This document shows, piece by piece, positions 1 to 7,365 of a DNA stretch of 23,766 bases. This DNA is from Candidatus Aenigmatarchaeota archaeon (lineage in GTDB: Archaea > Aenigmatarchaeota > Aenigmatarchaeia > Aenigmatarchaeales > Aenigmatarchaeaceae). Position 1 is the stretch's first letter. The number at the start of each line of letters is the position of its first letter. The notes beneath the pieces were generated by a model. That model did not search any database. It was not told the DNA's origin and was given only the letters and a program-made list of their open reading frames with translations. The translations under genes and the position numbers were made by a program. The stretch lies in the NCBI GenBank assembly GCA_011773475.1, contig WVXN01000083.1:3540-27305 (forward strand), given 5' to 3'.

Positions 1-1607
1 CACATCCACAAGGAAAAAGACTTGTGAATTTACAAAAATGTTTTAGGACTAGTGATATAGATGAAGTTGGTAATAATTTTCATCTAAGTTTTTTTGAAAT
101 GCTAGGCAATTGGTCCTTGGGAGACTATTGGAAAGAAGATGCAATCAAATGGAGTCTTGAATTCTTGACAAGTAAAGATTGGCTTGGTCTGGACAAAAAT
201 AGAATATATGTCAGTATTTTTGAAGGCGATGAAAATGTTCCAAAAGATGAAGAGAGTGCCATAATTTGGCAAAAACTAGGTATTCCAAAAGAAAGAATTT
301 TCTATTTATCAAAAAAGGAGAATTGGTGGGGACCTGCTGGCGAAACAGGACCTTGTGGACCTGATACTGAAATGTTTTATGATAGTGGTAAAAACCCTTG
401 TGGAGAGAATTGTAGACCAGGATGTTCTTGTGGAAAATATTTTGAAATATGGAACGATGTTTTCATGGAATACAATAAAACAGCTGAAGGAAAATACGAA
501 TTGTTAGATCAGAAGAATGTTGATACTGGAATGGGAGTTGAAAGAACAATAGCTGTTCTTCAAGGAAAAAATAGTGTCTATGAAATAGAAGAAATAAAAC
601 CAATCGTTGAAATGATTAAAAAAATTGCAAAAATAACAAACGGAAAACGAGAATTGTCTATAAGAATTATTGCAGATCATTCTCGCGCTGCTACTTTTAT
701 TCTAGCTGAAAAAATAGTACCAAAGAATGTAGAGCATGGTTATATTCTCAGAAGATTAATAAGAAGATCAATAAGGCATGGAAAACTTTTAGGAATAGAG
801 AAAGAGTTTTTGACTGAGCTTGCAAAAATTGTAATTGATATTCATAAAAAAGATTATCCACATTTAGAAGAAAATAAGGATTTTATTCTAGAAGAGTTGA
901 GAAAAGAAGACTTAAAATTCAGGAATACACTTGCAAAAGGATTGAGAAAATTCGATCAAATAGCTAAGGATAAAAAGGAAATTGATGGAAAAAGTGCATT
1001 TCTATTGTTTCAAAGTTATGGTTTTCCAATAGAGATAACTAAAGAAATTGCTAAGGAAAGAGGTATAATTGTTGATGAGAAAGGATTTGAAGAGGAGTTT
1101 AAAGAACATCAGAAAATATCTAGAGTTGGTGCTGAAAAAAAATTCAAAAGTGGATTGGCTGACACCTCAGAACAGACAATAAAGTTACATACTGTAACAC
1201 ATCTACTTAATGAAGCATTGAGAAGAGTTCTGAAAAAAAGAGATATTATACAAAAAGGTTCAAACATAACCCCAGAAAGATTAAGATTTGATTTCAACTT
1301 TGATAGAAAATTAACAGAAAAAGAAATAAAAAATGTTGAGAATCTAGTTAACGAGCAAATAAAGAAAGCACTTCCTGTTGAAAGAAGAAAAGCAACACTG
1401 GAAGAGGCAAAAAAAATGGGAGCACAAGCTGTTTTCGAGGAAAAATATGGAGAAAAGATTTTTGTTTATTCTATAGGAGATTTTTCTTTAGAAATATGTA
1501 ACGGGCCGCATGTGAAGAATACAAAAGAACTTGGCAGGTTTAAAATAGTTAAAGAAAAAGGTATTTCTTCAGGTGTAAGAAGGATAAGGGCAATCTTGGA
1601 AGACTAA
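1..1607 (+). CDS. alaS: Alanyl-tRNA synthetase, short bacterial type, 5' end cut by window edge
   Basis: It charges tRNA-Ala with alanine and clears mischarged Ser/Gly. The frame is open from base 3 and begins HPQGKRLVNLQKCFR, so the GTG at 24 is internal; by family comparison roughly 50-60 N-terminal residues lie outside. Visible are class II motif 2 (around FFEMLGN), motif 3 (GMGVERT), a cysteine-bearing insertion (CGENCRPGCSCG), and the editing domain with its zinc ligands HTVTH and CNGPH. The protein stops just after GVRRIRAI, where E. coli AlaRS (876 aa) continues into the DHHA1/C-Ala region, so that region is absent here. The HPQGKR...DIDEVG style resembles bacterial and Candidate Phyla Radiation enzymes more than classical archaeal AlaRS; this is a judgement from motif memory. 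Confidence in the identity is high. Confidence 0.95.
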   Translation, partial: HPQGKRLVNLQKCFRTSDIDEVGNNFHLSFFEMLGNWSLGDYWKEDAIKWSLEFLTSKDWLGLDKNRIYVSIFEGDENVPKDEESAIIWQKLGIPKERIFYLSKKENWWGPAGETGPCGPDTEMFYDSGKNPCGENCRPGCSCGKYFEIWNDVFMEYNKTAEGKYELLDQKNVDTGMGVERTIAVLQGKNSVYEIEEIKPIVEMIKKIAKITNGKRELSIRIIADHSRAATFILAEKIVPKNVEHGYILRRLIRRSIRHGKLLGIEKEFLTELAKIVIDIHKKDYPHLEENKDFILEELRKEDLKFRNTLAKGLRKFDQIAKDKKEIDGKSAFLLFQSYGFPIEITKEIAKERGIIVDEKGFEEEFKEHQKISRVGAEKKFKSGLADTSEQTIKLHTVTHLLNEALRRVLKKRDIIQKGSNITPERLRFDFNFDRKLTEKEIKNVENLVNEQIKKALPVERRKATLEEAKKMGAQAVFEEKYGEKIFVYSIGDFSLEICNGPHVKNTKELGRFKIVKEKGISSGVRRIRAILED

Positions 1608-1641
1608 AAAAGAATTAGGTAAAAACCGAAGATAATCAACA

Positions 1642-1650
1642 ATATATTTA
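1642..1650 (+). promoter_or_regulatory. TATA box for the beta-propeller gene
   Basis: ATATATTTA is centred about 28 nt before the ATG at 1675, the usual archaeal TATA-to-start distance. This predicts a leaderless or nearly leaderless mRNA. It lies in the 67-nt gap after alaS, so the two genes are probably separate transcripts. Confidence 0.6.
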
Positions 1651-1674
1651 AGTAGGTTCTATCAAAGTTTCTTT

Positions 1675-3666
1675 ATGGAAATAAAAAGTAATCATTTGGT
1701 AATTTCAATTTTAGTAATAATGGTTCTATCCTTCATTGGTATTTATCTTATTATTGAAGAGCCTGAAACTGTACGTGCTGCAATGGGACAAACTATTGGA
1801 GCTGGTGAATTAGATAAATTCTCTTCATGTGATGAATTAAAAACTTTTGTAAAAACAAATGTCGAAGTATCCACAAGTAGAGATTTGGAATGGGGAGATG
1901 TTTTAGTCGCTCCACTTACAGGACCTGCGGCTACTATTGGAACTGTTGCTGTACCAATGGTTGCAGCTGGCAGTCTTGGTGGATTCGCTGCACCAAGTAT
2001 GATGATGCAGGAATCAGCAGCTGTAGCAACAACTGGTCTCGCTGGAAAGTCTGCTGAAGCTGGTGAATATTCAACAACAAACATTCAAGTAGAGGGTGTT
2101 GATGAAGCTGATATTGTAAAAAACGATGGAAAATACATATATGTAGTTTCTGGGAAAAAAATTGTTATTGTTGATGCATTCCCACCTGAAAATGCTAAAA
2201 TATTATCTAAAATTGAATTAAGTGATTATCCCATAGATATATTCATAAATAAAGACAAGTTAATTGTCTTTGGTTCAACAGGTGGAAGTTATTATGGTTC
2301 AGGAACATTTATTAAAGTCTATGATATTTCTGATAGAGGAAATCCGCAAATAAGAAGAGATGTTTCTCTAGATGGTAGTTACTTTAATTCAAGAATGATA
2401 GGAGATTATGTTTATATTATAGTGAACCAACCGATTTACTATCAAGCAGAAGAAGATATAAAAATACCAGAAATGAAAGTCGGAACTCAAGTCAGACCTC
2501 TTTGTGATTGTGATGATATATATTATTTTGATATCCCTGACCGATCTTATAGAATGACAATAATAACATCAGTGAACACACAAAATGACAACGAAGATAT
2601 AAAGAGTAAAACATTTCTTACAGGAGATACGCAAAATATATTTGTTTCTCTAAATAACATTTACCTTACGCAAACTACACATAGTTACGTACCTGAAATG
2701 GAATCAGGAGAAAAAACTGTTATTCATAAAATTGCTATAAAGGGCGGAGACGTGGAATATAAAGCTGAAGGAGGAGTTCCGGGAAACGTTTTGAATCAGT
2801 TCTCAATGGACGAATTTAATGGATACTTCAGAATTGCAACAACAATCGGACATGTTTCAAGATCTGGAGGAGGATCCACAAACAATGTTTATGTTCTTGA
2901 TGATAATCTTAATACTGTTGGTAGGCTGGAAGACCTAGCTCCCGGAGAAAGAATATATTCTGCGAGATTTATGGGTAATAAAGGTTATCTTGTTACATTC
3001 AGAAAAGTTGATCCATTGTTTGTAATAGATTTATCAGATCCTTTCAATCCAAAAGTTCTTGGAAAACTAAAAATACCAGGATACTCAGATTATCTTCATC
3101 CTTATGATGAAAATCATATAATAGGTGTTGGAAAGGAAACTATAGCAGCTGAAAGTGGAGACTTCTCTTGGTACCAAGGAGTAAAAATATCTTTGTTTGA
3201 TGTTAGTGATGTTTCAATGCCCAAAGAAGTATCAAAACTTGAAATAGGTGACAGAGGAACTGACTCATATGTATTAACAGATCATAAAGCATTCTTGTTC
3301 AGCAGATCTAAGAATCTGCTCGTCATACCAATTAAACTCGCAGAAATTAATGAAGAAGAATACCCGGGCGGTGTTCCGGCTCATGGACAGTTTGTTTGGC
3401 AAGGAGCTTATGTAATTGACATTTCATTAGAAAATGGACTTGTAGTTAGAGGTAGAGTAGGTCATGCAGACGATGAAAGTCTCCTAAAAAGTGGTTATTA
3501 TTATTCTTCTCCCTATGCTGTAGAAAGATCATTATACATGGATGATGTACTTTATACAATCTCTAAAAAAATGATAAAAATGAATGATTTAGATGATTTG
3601 GGAGAGATTAATAAAGTAGACCTTCCTTATGAATCTGGAGGCTATTATCCTACTCCTTACAGATAA
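1675..3666 (+). CDS. Membrane-anchored secreted beta-propeller protein (COG4880 type)
   Basis: 663 aa. Residues about 8-28 form one hydrophobic segment that acts as signal or anchor; the rest should face outside. The region after it contains the family signature FSSCDELKTFVK, an Ala/Gly/Met-rich low-complexity stretch (about residues 75-120), and then VEGVDEADIVKNDGKYIYVV. That last motif opens the C-terminal propeller distantly related to WD40 repeats (Pfam Beta_propel). Repeated blade motifs such as VYDISDRGNP, VIDLSDPFNP and LFDVSDVSMP are visible. The cellular role of these proteins is not established; binding to other surface proteins or to an exported substrate is plausible. The upstream TATA box suggests it is transcribed alone. 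The downstream gap is pyrimidine-rich, which may serve as an archaeal U-rich terminator. Confidence 0.88.
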   Translation: MEIKSNHLVISILVIMVLSFIGIYLIIEEPETVRAAMGQTIGAGELDKFSSCDELKTFVKTNVEVSTSRDLEWGDVLVAPLTGPAATIGTVAVPMVAAGSLGGFAAPSMMMQESAAVATTGLAGKSAEAGEYSTTNIQVEGVDEADIVKNDGKYIYVVSGKKIVIVDAFPPENAKILSKIELSDYPIDIFINKDKLIVFGSTGGSYYGSGTFIKVYDISDRGNPQIRRDVSLDGSYFNSRMIGDYVYIIVNQPIYYQAEEDIKIPEMKVGTQVRPLCDCDDIYYFDIPDRSYRMTIITSVNTQNDNEDIKSKTFLTGDTQNIFVSLNNIYLTQTTHSYVPEMESGEKTVIHKIAIKGGDVEYKAEGGVPGNVLNQFSMDEFNGYFRIATTIGHVSRSGGGSTNNVYVLDDNLNTVGRLEDLAPGERIYSARFMGNKGYLVTFRKVDPLFVIDLSDPFNPKVLGKLKIPGYSDYLHPYDENHIIGVGKETIAAESGDFSWYQGVKISLFDVSDVSMPKEVSKLEIGDRGTDSYVLTDHKAFLFSRSKNLLVIPIKLAEINEEEYPGGVPAHGQFVWQGAYVIDISLENGLVVRGRVGHADDESLLKSGYYYSSPYAVERSLYMDDVLYTISKKMIKMNDLDDLGEINKVDLPYESGGYYPTPYR

Positions 3667-3700
3667 TTCATTTTCTCTCTTAACCCTCTTCCTTTAGACA

Positions 3701-3712
3701 TATAATATTTAT
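3701..3712 (+). promoter_or_regulatory. TATA-like box for the lipoprotein gene
   Basis: TATAATATTTAT lies about 26-31 nt before the ATG at 3738, consistent with a leaderless transcript. Confidence 0.55.
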
Positions 3713-3737
3713 TAACGAGTAATCTATAAATTCTTTT

Positions 3738-4268
3738 ATGCAATTTAAACTGGATTATATAATCATTTTGACATTAACTAGTTCTATTTTAATTAGTGGT
3801 TGTGTTCAAGAAGAAGTAATAAATATCAATAATGTAAACAAAATCAATATTATTCAAAATAGAAGTGGTTGGGGAAATAGATATAATTACGATGCAGAAA
3901 TTATTAAACAAAATAATGAATGGAATTTAGACCTAGAAGAATGTGCTGGTTTTCTTTTAGAGGTTTTTGAGAACTGTAGCAGTAGCACAACAACAGTTGA
4001 AAGAAGTAAAGTTGAACTATTTTTAAACAAATTATCTTTAAGTATAAGAAGAACTAAACCAACCACACCAAATCCAGAATTCTGTAGGTCAGATTCTGGA
4101 ATAAAATATAAAATTGAAATAGATACTAAAGATAAAACCTACATATTCATACTAGTGCGGGGCGAATGTTATGAGCCCTGGGAGGTTACAGTAGATAATA
4201 AAACAATGTGGGCTCGATATGATTTAATAAATGATGTAAGAAATTTTGAAAAGGAATTTACAGAATAA
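3738..4268 (+). CDS. Hypothetical lipoprotein
   Basis: 176 aa. The N-terminus has a hydrophobic signal (residues about 5-20) ending in the lipobox-like ISGC with Cys22, so it is probably lipid-anchored on the outer face of the cytoplasmic membrane. The mature part is rich in Asn, Glu and Lys and contains four further cysteines (in EECAGF, ENCSSS, EFCRSD and GECYEP), which could form two disulfides. I do not recognise the domain. It has its own TATA-like box and stands alone between the beta-propeller gene and the convergent trxB operon. The function is unknown. Confidence 0.75.
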   Translation: MQFKLDYIIILTLTSSILISGCVQEEVININNVNKINIIQNRSGWGNRYNYDAEIIKQNNEWNLDLEECAGFLLEVFENCSSSTTTVERSKVELFLNKLSLSIRRTKPTTPNPEFCRSDSGIKYKIEIDTKDKTYIFILVRGECYEPWEVTVDNKTMWARYDLINDVRNFEKEFTE

Positions 4269-4301
4269 TTATTAAATTATTCATTCTCCCGTTCGGATGA
4301 A
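4264..4301. terminator. Paired short inverted repeats at the end of the lipoprotein gene
   Basis: AATAATT (4264-4270) and AATTATT (4275-4281) form a 7-bp stem with a 4-nt loop that overlaps the lipoprotein stop codon. It is followed by TTCAT (4280-4284) and ATGAA (4297-4301), which enclose CCGttCGG. They could mark transcript ends for the two convergent units, but archaeal termination relies mainly on U-tracts, so the role is uncertain. Confidence 0.3.
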
Positions 4302-4308
4302 GCGAGAT

Positions 4309-4344
4309 ATGATGCGCCGACCGGGATTCGAACTGGTGCATCAT
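4309..4344 (-). repeat. 7-bp perfect inverted repeat enclosing a tRNA-derived fragment
   Basis: ATGATGC (4309-4315) and GCATCAT (4338-4344) are perfect inverted copies, 22 nt apart. The tRNA-like tail lies between them and shares bases with one arm. The stop codon of the 144-aa gene (4341-4343) lies in the other arm. On the minus strand the RNA would fold as a hairpin whose loop carries the T-loop sequence UUCGAAU. Confidence 0.6.
4313..4333 (-). pseudogene. Isolated tRNA 3'-end fragment (T loop to discriminator base)
   Basis: On the minus strand the sequence runs from GTTCGAAT through CCCGG and TCGGCGC to a final A. This matches T-loop, 3' T-stem, 3' acceptor strand and discriminator of a tRNA whose 5' acceptor strand would be GCGCCGA. 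The 5' side of the T stem does not pair (ACCAG against CCCGG leaves only two of five pairs), and no GCGCCGA or anticodon arm follows upstream, so this is not a whole tRNA. It could be an att-site relic of an integrated element, a degraded tRNA, or less likely a split-tRNA 3' half. The tRNA-Gln elsewhere in the window has a different 3' end and is not its source. Confidence 0.6.
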
Positions 4345-4775
4345 CTATAGTCAATCAATATAAAATCATTGTTCTTAATTGTATAAAGTTCATAATCAAA
4401 ATTCTCTACATTGTTTACATACATTCTCATAGAATGGTTTTCAGTATTGCAATATTCTAATATGCAAGTACTATTAAAGTTTTCTCCCCAAATTTCAAAA
4501 AATTCTACTAAGGTAGCTGATTCTTCTCCAGTCTTATAAATTATACCATCAGAATTAAGTGTAAACAATTTATCTGTAGTTTCATTTGTAACACCAACAC
4601 CAGCTGGTATTGGATACAAATCGCCAAATGTGGTTATGGCTAATCTGGCTCCCCAATCAACTTGAACTTGGTTTTGGGAAGGAGTTGTGTATAAAAATGC
4701 ACTAATTAGACCGCTTCCTAAAAAAGCAAGCACTATGAAAATAGCAAAAATCTTTTTTTTAGTTGATTTCTTCAT
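4341..4775 (-). CDS. Membrane-anchored extracytoplasmic protein coupled to trxB
   Basis: 144 aa. A Lys-rich start (MKKSTKKK) precedes one transmembrane segment (about residues 9-30), so the remaining 115 residues are probably outside. Motifs such as IPAGVGV, DGIIY and LVEFFEIWG recall a family of small archaeal and bacterial membrane proteins in which a metal-binding-looking His-Thr-His-Asp precedes G-I-I-H and a F-F-x-I-W-G motif. Here the corresponding stretch reads LFTLNSDGII, without the histidines. Two cysteines (STCILEYC) remain. The start codon overlaps the trxB stop as ATGA, so translation is probably coupled. A link to thiol redox is inferred from this coupling only. Confidence 0.75.
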   Translation of the reverse strand: MKKSTKKKIFAIFIVLAFLGSGLISAFLYTTPSQNQVQVDWGARLAITTFGDLYPIPAGVGVTNETTDKLFTLNSDGIIYKTGEESATLVEFFEIWGENFNSTCILEYCNTENHSMRMYVNNVENFDYELYTIKNNDFILIDYR

Positions 4776-5722
4776 TTCTTTTCACCATAATCAGCTGGTT
4801 TTCTCTCCCCGTAAAATCCTCCCTTGAGATATAAATAAGCATTAGTAGCTGCTTCAGCACCTTCTGCAGCAGCAACAATTATTTGTGCAAAAGAACCAGT
4901 AACATCACCAATAGCATAAACTCCTGGTATGTTAGTCTCGAACTTATCATTAACTTTTACAAAATTTTTTTCATTAATTTCTACTCCAGCAGCTTTAACA
5001 ATCTCTGTTGTTGGTATTTCTCCTATTTCTATGAAAATTCCATCTATTTCTAATTCATGAGTTTCATTTGTTTTCACATTCTTGATTGTGATCTTATTAA
5101 CAAACTTGTCTCCCTCTACTTTTTCAACAACAGAATCCCAGATGGGTTTAACTGAAGAATTTTTAAGTTTTTCCTGAGTTATTTCTTCGGCTCTCAGTTT
5201 ATCTCTTCTATGTATGAGATATGTTTCAGAAGCGATTTCACTTGCATATACTGCAGCATTAACAGCAGAATCAGAACCTCCAATAATAGCAACTTTTTTA
5301 TCTTTGAAAAGTGGGATGTCGCATGTTGCACAATAAGAAACTCCTTTTCCTATGAATTTTTCCTCACCCTCAACTTCTAATCTTCTATAATGACTTCCTG
5401 TTGCAATCATAACAATTTTGGCTGAATACTCTTTTCCAGGTGTTCTTATCTTTTTTATGTCGCCTTTTAATTCCAAACCAGCTACTTTTGCTAGTTTGAA
5501 TTCGCAGCCAAATCTTTCTGCTTGTTTTTTCATTTTTTCAGCTAATTCCATCCCTGTTATTGAATCTACTCCTGGATAATTCTCTACTATGTGTGCTAAT
5601 GCCATCTGACCTCCTAAAGTTTCACTAAGAATCAAGGTTTTAAGATTTCTTCTAGCAGCATACAAGCCCGCAGCTAAAGCTGCCGGCCCACCACCAATTA
5701 TAATTATATCATATATTTCCAT
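4772..5722 (-). CDS. trxB: Thioredoxin reductase (FAD/NAD(P)-dependent, CATC active site)
   Basis: 316 aa, the usual length. It transfers electrons from NAD(P)H through FAD to a redox disulfide. The FAD-binding motif is GGGPAALAAGLYAAR at residues 10-24, the redox-active pair is Cys131-Ala-Thr-Cys134, the second nucleotide site is GGSDSAVNAAVYA (148-160), followed by HRRDKLRAEE, whose arginines usually indicate NADPH preference. The late FAD motif is IGDVTG. No thioredoxin gene is visible in the window. It is the first gene of a two-gene operon with the membrane-anchored protein downstream (ATGA overlap) and is divergent from glutamate dehydrogenase across a 53-nt promoter region. Confidence 0.95.
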   Translation of the reverse strand: MEIYDIIIIGGGPAALAAGLYAARRNLKTLILSETLGGQMALAHIVENYPGVDSITGMELAEKMKKQAERFGCEFKLAKVAGLELKGDIKKIRTPGKEYSAKIVMIATGSHYRRLEVEGEEKFIGKGVSYCATCDIPLFKDKKVAIIGGSDSAVNAAVYASEIASETYLIHRRDKLRAEEITQEKLKNSSVKPIWDSVVEKVEGDKFVNKITIKNVKTNETHELEIDGIFIEIGEIPTTEIVKAAGVEINEKNFVKVNDKFETNIPGVYAIGDVTGSFAQIIVAAAEGAEAATNAYLYLKGGFYGERKPADYGEKK

Positions 5723-5743
5723 GAAACCACTTATATTATATAA

Positions 5744-5751
5744 TTTTTAAA
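5744..5751. promoter_or_regulatory. TATA-like element usable in both directions (trxB and gdh)
   Basis: TTTTTAAA is centred about 26 nt from the trxB ATG (5722, minus) and about 28 nt from the gdh ATG (5776, plus). One near-palindromic box may therefore serve both leaderless genes, or two overlapping boxes are packed here; the whole 53-nt gap is A/T only in large parts. Confidence 0.5.
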
Positions 5752-5775
5752 TTCTTATATTATATTGGTAATTCT

Positions 5776-6903
5776 ATGATTGAGCATGATGAGTTTGGAC
5801 CTGAGAAAATTGTAGAAGTTTATGACCCTAAAACAAAAATGCATGGTTTCTTAGTCATAGACAACACGGTGCTGGGTCCTGGAAAAGGCGGAATAAGAAT
5901 GACTCCTGATTTCTCTAAAGAAGAAAATTTTAGACTAGCAAGAGTTATGACATGGAAATGTGCTCTAGCAGAATTACCGTTTGGTGGAGCAAAATCAGGA
6001 ATAATTGCTAACACCAAGAAAATTACAAAAAACGAGAAAAAAGCTATCATAGAAGCTTTTTCAAAAGCATTAAAACCTGTTTGTCCTTCAAAATATGTGG
6101 CTGCTCCTGACATGTATACAGGAGAAGAGGAAATGAAGTGGTTTGCTGAAGCAAATGGTTCAATGGAAGCTTGTACAGGAAAACCAAAAGAATTGGGAGG
6201 GATTCCACACGAACTGGGTTCAACAGGGTTTGGAGTTTTTAATTCAACTCTTGTGGCTGCTAAACATTATGGTTTAGATTTAAAAAATTCTACTGTTGCA
6301 ATTCAAGGATTTGGTAATGTAGGTGGTTTTGTAGCAAAATTTTTATCAGAAGTTGGAGCAAAAATAATTTCTGTATCAGATTCTAAAGGTTGTTTGAATG
6401 CTCCTGATGGAATAAATATTGATAAATTATTAAGAATTAAAAAAGAAACTGGTAGCGTTGTTAACTATTCTGAAAAAACTGTAAAATCAAGAGATATGCA
6501 TCCTAGCCAAGTTTTTAAATGTGATATGATATTTGAAAAGCAGGTTGATATTTTGATACCTGCTGCAATTGCAGATGTTATAAACAAAAATAATGTTGAT
6601 AGGGTTGATGCAAAAATAATTGTTGAAGCAGCAAACATACCAATTCCACATGATATAGAAAACATACTCTACGAAAGAGATGTTTTGATTGTTCCCGACT
6701 TTGTAGCAAATGCTGGTGGTGTTATTTCATCTTATGTTGAATATATTAACGGAACACCTGAAAGGATGTTTAAACTGGTTGAAGAAAAAATAAAGAAAAA
6801 TACAAAACTTGTTCTTGAAAAGGCTAAAAAAGAGAAAATGAACCCTAGAGAAGCAGCATTAGAAATAGCTAAAAAGAGAATTAGAAAAAAAACGGTAGTT
6901 TAG
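5776..6903 (+). CDS. gdhA: Glutamate dehydrogenase (Glu/Leu/Phe/Val dehydrogenase family)
   Basis: 375 aa, shorter than the usual 410-450 aa. It interconverts 2-oxoglutarate plus ammonia and glutamate with NAD(P)H. Substrate and catalytic residues are visible as GGIRM, MTWK (Lys61), LPFGGAKSG (Lys73) and APDM (Asp112). The dinucleotide-binding loop is GFGNVGG (178-184) with Asp202 in SVSDS after the second strand. The segment NAGGVISSYVEY resembles glutamate dehydrogenases rather than Leu or Phe dehydrogenases, but specificity cannot be settled by eye. The first residues are compact compared with standard enzymes. The ATG at 5776 fits the TATA-like element as a leaderless start. The glutamate synthase gene 460 nt downstream suggests a nitrogen assimilation locus. 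Confidence 0.88.
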   Translation: MIEHDEFGPEKIVEVYDPKTKMHGFLVIDNTVLGPGKGGIRMTPDFSKEENFRLARVMTWKCALAELPFGGAKSGIIANTKKITKNEKKAIIEAFSKALKPVCPSKYVAAPDMYTGEEEMKWFAEANGSMEACTGKPKELGGIPHELGSTGFGVFNSTLVAAKHYGLDLKNSTVAIQGFGNVGGFVAKFLSEVGAKIISVSDSKGCLNAPDGINIDKLLRIKKETGSVVNYSEKTVKSRDMHPSQVFKCDMIFEKQVDILIPAAIADVINKNNVDRVDAKIIVEAANIPIPHDIENILYERDVLIVPDFVANAGGVISSYVEYINGTPERMFKLVEEKIKKNTKLVLEKAKKEKMNPREAALEIAKKRIRKKTVV

Positions 6904-6947
6904 TTTCATCTAATTTCTCTGTTGGCAAACCTAAAATTTCATCAATT

Positions 6948-7271
6948 TCAGTTAAAAAGACGGAATGTGTCTATTTTTTCAGGTAAATCATAGAAAACCA
7001 CTTCTCTTATGGTATTAAAAGGCTCAAAGAATGAAACTTTGTGTTTAACTTTACCTGATTTGCATATTTCTTGTATCTTTTTTTCCTCCCCTTCTTTAAG
7101 AAATCTATTTTTTATCACATATCCAACAGTGAATGTATTGCGACACGGACAATGTTTTAAATATACATGAAATGGCTCGCCTAGCTCAAGAAAAGGATAG
7201 CTAAGCTCAGTTCCAAAAAATCTTTTCCTATTTTCTAAAAAAATCTTCATTAAAGTACTAGTCATAATCAT
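6948..7271 (-). CDS. Hypothetical 107-aa protein
   Basis: I do not recognise this protein. It is basic and soluble-looking, with a Cys-Pro-Cys motif (KHCPCRN) near residue 42 and alternating beta and charged segments (VYLKH, FTVGYVIKN, HKVSFFEPF). The start ATG at 7271 is supported by a TATA-like box centred about 26 nt upstream on the minus strand. A second ATG follows two codons later. It converges on gdh with a 44-nt gap and is divergent from the glutamate synthase gene. The promoter position supports a real gene, but its function is unknown. Confidence 0.6.
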   Translation of the reverse strand: MIMTSTLMKIFLENRKRFFGTELSYPFLELGEPFHVYLKHCPCRNTFTVGYVIKNRFLKEGEEKKIQEICKSGKVKHKVSFFEPFNTIREVVFYDLPEKIDTFRLFN

Positions 7272-7290
7272 CTAAAGAGAATTGAAACAT

Positions 7291-7302
7291 TAAAAATTTA
7301 AA
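7291..7302 (-). promoter_or_regulatory. TATA-like box for the 107-aa gene
   Basis: On the minus strand the box reads TTTAAATTTTTA and is centred about 26 nt before the ATG at 7271. This predicts a leaderless mRNA. Confidence 0.5.
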
Positions 7303-7321
7303 CCCACTGATAAGTGAAAAA

Positions 7322-7330
7322 CTTTAAATA
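7322..7330 (+). promoter_or_regulatory. TATA box for the glutamate synthase gene
   Basis: CTTTAAATA would place transcription start near 7352, about 14 nt before the preferred ATG at 7366. The short leader contains GAGTGG close to that ATG. This argues against the upstream TTG at 7345 as start. Confidence 0.5.
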
Positions 7331-7365
7331 TTAGTTTTATTCAATTGTTAAAATTGAGTGGTTAC

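Noticed and set aside
1743..2084. A minus-strand coding frame of 113 codons within the beta-propeller gene
   Set aside because: It is fully antisense to a well-supported gene, overlaps its Ala/Gly-rich segment and has no promoter or recognisable domain.
3667..3700. Pyrimidine-rich stretch as a special regulatory element
   Set aside because: It is more simply an archaeal U-rich terminator after the beta-propeller gene.
4313..4400. A complete intron-containing tRNA gene on the minus strand
   Set aside because: No GCGCCGA acceptor strand, D arm or anticodon arm is found upstream, and the 5' T-stem strand does not pair.
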